Below, in pieces: positions 4,288 through 7,444 of a stretch of 7,444 nt of DNA. The DNA is from Patescibacteria group bacterium. Lineage in GTDB: Bacteria > Patescibacteriota > Minisyncoccia > JAHCSD01. Location of the stretch: assembly GCA_018609185.1 (NCBI GenBank), contig JAHCSD010000030.1:1-7444 (forward strand), given 5' to 3'. Numbering within the stretch: position 1 is the stretch's first letter; each line of letters begins with the position of its first letter. Under the pieces are notes generated by a model. It did no database searches and was not told the DNA's origin. It saw nothing but the letters and a program-made list of their open reading frames with translations. The position numbers and the translations under genes were made by a program.

Positions 4288-7200
4288 ATGGCTGTTTCCA
4301 CCAAAAAATTTAACGAACTATACCAGAGACTTAACACCGAGCAAAAAGAGGCGGTTGATATGATCGAGGGGCCGGTCATGGTGATCGCGGGCCCGGGTAC
4401 CGGAAAAACACAGATCTTGACTCTTCGAATCGCGAATATTCTCAAAAAAACAGATGTCGATCCTGACAATATTCTTGCCCTTACATTTACCTTATCCGGG
4501 GCATATGCAATGCGAAGGCGATTGGTGGAAATTATCGGGTCCCCCGCATACCGTGTTACCATTTCAACTTTTCATGGATTTTGCGAAAGCGTTATTCAGG
4601 AGCACCCTGAAGACTTCCCGCGAATTATCGGATCAAACAACATTACGGAAGTTGATCAGATTCGGATTTTGGAAGACATTATTTCGTCCCTTACGCTTAA
4701 GCGATTGCGCCCATTTGGAGACGAGTTTTTTTATTTAAGGCCCATACTTGCCGCAATTAATGAACTCAAACGGGAAGATATAGACGAAAATGAACTTGAG
4801 AGGATCTTGAAAAAAGAAGAAAAAAGTTTTGCTAAAATTCCCGATCTTCATTACGAAAGCGGTCCCCACAAGGGAAAGATGAAGGGCAAGTACCGGGAGC
4901 TGGAAAAAGAGATTGAGAAGTCGAGTGAGCTCTTTCTTATTTACCGTACCTATCAGGAGGAACTTAAAAAGAGTAAGTTGTATGACTGGAACGACATGAT
5001 CATGGAGGTAATTAGGGCGTTTGAAGACAAGGAAGACCTGCTTCTTAATTTTCAGGAGCAGTATCAGTATATTTTGGCAGATGAACATCAAGATGCAAAT
5101 AATGGACAAAATAAAATTTTAGATCAACTTACGACTTTTCACGAGAATCCCAATCTTTTCATCGTGGGGGACGAAAAGCAGGCGATTTTTCGATTCCAGG
5201 GGGCCTCACTCGAAAATTTTCTCTATTTCAAAAAACGTTATCCGTCGTCAATTCTCATTACGCTTGAAAGAAGCTATCGTTCGACGCAAATAATTCTTGA
5301 TTCTGCAGACAGCCTCATTGGTCAAAACACGAGCAAGATATCGGAGCGCAAGACCGCACTGGCCTCCGCGCGAAAGGAAGAGGGAACGAAAGTTTCGTTT
5401 TTTGAATTTTCGCGGCCGATTCACGAATATTATTTTCTTTCACGTGATATTGAAGCAAAGATTTCCTCGGGCGTCACTCCTTCCGAGATTGTGGTTTTGT
5501 ATCGTGACAACAGGGATGTGTTTCCGATTGTAGAAGTTTTTGAGAAAACACAAATTCCCTTTGTGATTGAGTCAGACCAGGATGTTCTTGCCGATAAAGA
5601 CATTAAAAAATTAATATTGCTTCTCCGAAGCATCGAGTCCTTTGGGAACGATGGGCTTTTGGCCGAAGCACTTCATATCGATTTTTTGGACATTGATCCG
5701 CTTGACGTGTATAAGCTGCTTGAGCATTCAAGGAAGACGCATACGCCGCTCTTTGACGTCATTCGTTCTCAAAAGACGATAGAAGATCCGAGTCTTGCCT
5801 CGGCAACGGCGCTCACCGATTTTTATAAAAAACTTTCTTCCTGGAAGACCATGTCCCAGAACAAAAGTTTTACCGAACTTTTTGATGCGGTGGTGCGCGA
5901 GTCGGGATTTCTCTCTTACGTGTTGCGCGGGGAAGAAGTAATTGATAAAATGGGGAAGCTTAACACACTCTTTAAAGAGGTGAGAATTTCGGTAGAAAAT
6001 CATAAAGATTATTCCCTACGGGATTTCATAGAGTATCTTGCGATGCTTGAAAATCACAACGTTCTCATTAAAAAGACGGCAGGAGGTACGCGTCCCAGAA
6101 GCGTTCGTCTTATGACCGCGCACAAATCCAAGGGGCAAGAATTTGACTATGTCTATATTGTAGGCGCGCGAGACAAACATTGGGGAAATCGCAGGGTGGG
6201 GAAGTATTTTCGTCTTCCATTTTCCACGTCCAGGATGGACGCAACGCGAGAGATCAAAAACAACGATGACGAACGAAGACTGTTTTATGTTGCCATCACC
6301 CGCGCGCGGGTTCACGTGACAATAAGTTATGCGCGCGAGACCGAAGAGGGGAAGGATCAATTGCCCTCACTCTTTATTACTGAAATTAACCCGCAATTGG
6401 TAGAGAAAGGAGACGTTTTGCCATACGAGAAAGAATTCGAAGAAAAGAAAGATTTCTTTTTTACTCCTCGCGTGCTTCCTCCCAGGGATATCAAGGATAA
6501 AGATTATTTGCGTGAGTTGTTCGTCTCAAGGGGTCTTTCCGTTACCGCGCTTAATAATTACCTTGAATGCCCCTGGAGATATTTTTATAGTAATCTTCTT
6601 CGTGTGCCGCGTGCGAAATCCCGGCACCAGATGTACGGAACCGCAGTGCATGAAGCACTAAAGCTCTTTTTTGATAAGGTGAAGGGGGGAGACATCACTA
6701 CAAAAGAATTGCTTCTTGAGCTTTTCGAATCCCGGCTTAATAAAGAACCGTTTTCAGCGAGTGAATTCGAGCAAAGTCTTGCACGCGGACATGATGCGTT
6801 CTCGGGTTGGTATGATATGTATCATACGGCTTGGGTTTCTACTGTGATTAATGAATTTAATGTGGGCGCGATTCAATTTACGTCTGATGTAAAACTCACC
6901 GGAAAAATTGATAAAGTAGAGATGTTGGATGATGCGGGTAGAGTGAATGTGGTGGATTATAAAACCGCAAAGCCGAAGTCAAGAAATGAAATTGAGGGGA
7001 AGACCAAAAACTCAAACGGAGACTTTAAACGGCAGTTGGTTTTCTATAATGTGCTTTTGAACCATTATGGCGATGGGAAATATCGAATGGCCTCGGGTGA
7101 AATTGATTTTGTGGAGCCGAACCCTGCAGGAAAGTACAAAAAAGAGCGGTTTGAGATTGGTGAAAAAGATGTAGAAGAACTCGAAGCGCTTATTAAACAA

Positions 7201-7293
7201 GTTGCAAGCGACATTATGAATCTCGCGTTTTGGGATAATGGATGCGGGGAGAAAGATTGTGAATTTTGCGGGTTGCGGGCGTTGATGGAGTAG
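4288..7293 (+). CDS. UvrD/PcrA-type helicase fused to a C-terminal RecB-like nuclease (AddAB/AdnAB-like)
   Basis: This 1001-residue DNA end-processing or repair enzyme unwinds DNA with ATP and carries its own nuclease. Superfamily 1A helicase motifs in order: Walker A AGPGTGKT (34-41), Ia LALTFT (63-68), TFHGFC (94-99), Walker B ADEHQD (264-269), III VGDEKQAIFRFQGA (293-306), IV LERSYRS (326-332), V MTAHKSKGQEF (609-619), VI DERRLFYVAITRAR (661-674). The nuclease occupies about 745-1001: LECP with C761, motif I H788 (GTAVHEAL), D875 (GKIDKVE), D890/K892 (VVDYKT), Q916/Y920 (QLVFY) and C986-x4-C991-x2-C994. The four cysteines should bind an Fe-S cluster as in AddB and AdnB. All catalytic residues are present. 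One helicase plus one nuclease per chain resembles AdnA/AdnB; no partner subunit is in the window. No SD is seen. Cytoplasmic. Confidence 0.96.
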   Translation: MAVSTKKFNELYQRLNTEQKEAVDMIEGPVMVIAGPGTGKTQILTLRIANILKKTDVDPDNILALTFTLSGAYAMRRRLVEIIGSPAYRVTISTFHGFCESVIQEHPEDFPRIIGSNNITEVDQIRILEDIISSLTLKRLRPFGDEFFYLRPILAAINELKREDIDENELERILKKEEKSFAKIPDLHYESGPHKGKMKGKYRELEKEIEKSSELFLIYRTYQEELKKSKLYDWNDMIMEVIRAFEDKEDLLLNFQEQYQYILADEHQDANNGQNKILDQLTTFHENPNLFIVGDEKQAIFRFQGASLENFLYFKKRYPSSILITLERSYRSTQIILDSADSLIGQNTSKISERKTALASARKEEGTKVSFFEFSRPIHEYYFLSRDIEAKISSGVTPSEIVVLYRDNRDVFPIVEVFEKTQIPFVIESDQDVLADKDIKKLILLLRSIESFGNDGLLAEALHIDFLDIDPLDVYKLLEHSRKTHTPLFDVIRSQKTIEDPSLASATALTDFYKKLSSWKTMSQNKSFTELFDAVVRESGFLSYVLRGEEVIDKMGKLNTLFKEVRISVENHKDYSLRDFIEYLAMLENHNVLIKKTAGGTRPRSVRLMTAHKSKGQEFDYVYIVGARDKHWGNRRVGKYFRLPFSTSRMDATREIKNNDDERRLFYVAITRARVHVTISYARETEEGKDQLPSLFITEINPQLVEKGDVLPYEKEFEEKKDFFFTPRVLPPRDIKDKDYLRELFVSRGLSVTALNNYLECPWRYFYSNLLRVPRAKSRHQMYGTAVHEALKLFFDKVKGGDITTKELLLELFESRLNKEPFSASEFEQSLARGHDAFSGWYDMYHTAWVSTVINEFNVGAIQFTSDVKLTGKIDKVEMLDDAGRVNVVDYKTAKPKSRNEIEGKTKNSNGDFKRQLVFYNVLLNHYGDGKYRMASGEIDFVEPNPAGKYKKERFEIGEKDVEELEALIKQVASDIMNLAFWDNGCGEKDCEFCGLRALME

Positions 7294-7444
7294 GGTGGGG
7301 CAGGCCATACGTACTGTCTTCTGAAATTCTCTCCTCGCTTGGAGAAATAATCGTCGTTCACTTCGAAGAATCATCTCCCTATCTAGCACTCCGGTCCGAA
7401 GTACTTCGGACCTCCGTCCGCGGGCCCCAGATGATTCTATTCTC
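7294..7444. other. Noncoding tail with several inverted repeats
   Basis: I see no gene, tRNA or clear terminator directly after the helicase stop. Inverted repeats are dense. TCTCC (7330-7334) pairs with GGAGA (7341-7345). AGAATCATCT (7367-7376) pairs with AGATGATTCT (7429-7438) and encloses two further hairpins. The region continues beyond the window, so it may be part of a larger intergenic repeat. Confidence 0.6.
7393..7412. repeat. Perfect 20-base palindrome with an overlapping alternative hairpin
   Basis: GGTCCGAAGT (7393-7402) is followed directly by its reverse complement ACTTCGGACC (7403-7412). The right arm can instead pair downstream: CGGAC (7407-7411) with GTCCG (7416-7420) across a CTCC loop. 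No long T-run follows on either strand, so a terminator role is uncertain. A protein-binding site or mobile repeat is possible. Confidence 0.6.

Noticed and set aside
4278..4562. 94-residue minus-strand open frame opposite the helicase start
   Set aside because: It lies opposite the Walker A region of the helicase and has no motif of its own.
6443..6460. AAAAGAAA/TTTCTTTT inverted repeat in the helicase-nuclease linker
   Set aside because: A/T-rich with a two-base centre, and explained by Lys/Glu and Phe codons of the linker.
1..7444. Alternative genetic code with TGA as glycine (as in Gracilibacteria)
   Set aside because: All eight genes are intact with TGA read as stop. None happens to end in TGA, but eight genes are too few to make that meaningful.
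7294..7444. tRNA gene in the 3' noncoding tail
   Set aside because: TTCGAA at 7362-7367 hints at a T-loop, but no matching acceptor stem, anticodon arm or D-arm could be found on either strand.

Overview
The window looks like ordinary chromosome from a Candidate Phyla Radiation (Patescibacteria) bacterium, most likely Parcubacteria-like. This is inference from the gene families: a DUF5652-type two-helix membrane peptide, a short RecB/Cas4-like nuclease, and a UvrD helicase fused to a cysteine-cluster nuclease. Tightly overlapping genes, scarce Shine-Dalgarno (SD) sequences and the intergenic palindromes fit the same group. I see no phage, integrase, transposase, CRISPR, rRNA or tRNA gene. All genes read cleanly in the standard code, with TAA or TAG stops.

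Layout. Positions 1-215 hold the C-terminal part of a cyclophilin-type prolyl isomerase. Positions 216-388 are noncoding and packed with hairpins: a long stem at 258-298 that may terminate the cyclophilin transcript, then a REP-like palindrome at 311-360. Positions 389-2636 carry four same-strand genes that overlap one another by 8-16 bases: a DUF5652-like membrane peptide, a stand-alone PD-(D/E)XK nuclease, a HAD-IB phosphatase and a membrane-anchored metzincin protease. A candidate promoter and a good SD precede an M16 (pitrilysin-like) peptidase at 2710-3972. A perfect 26-base palindrome at 3976-4001 ends this gene and the convergent minus-strand gene at 4017-4217, which encodes a small CxxC protein. 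From a 70-base divergent spacer the large helicase-nuclease reads rightward (4288-7293). The last 151 bases are noncoding and again rich in inverted repeats.

How the genes may work together. The helicase-nuclease resembles single-chain AddAB/AdnAB-type DNA end-processing enzymes. It shares the nuclease fold and an LECP cysteine motif with the small nuclease 3 kb upstream, so both may act in DNA repair or processing. The phosphatase and the two metalloproteases are probably housekeeping. Nothing visible ties them to DNA metabolism except the overlapping gene arrangement. I found no convincing new system. The items most worth checking are the compact four-gene unit, the two unlike cysteine-cluster geometries in the nucleases, and the intergenic repeats that can fold into competing hairpins.
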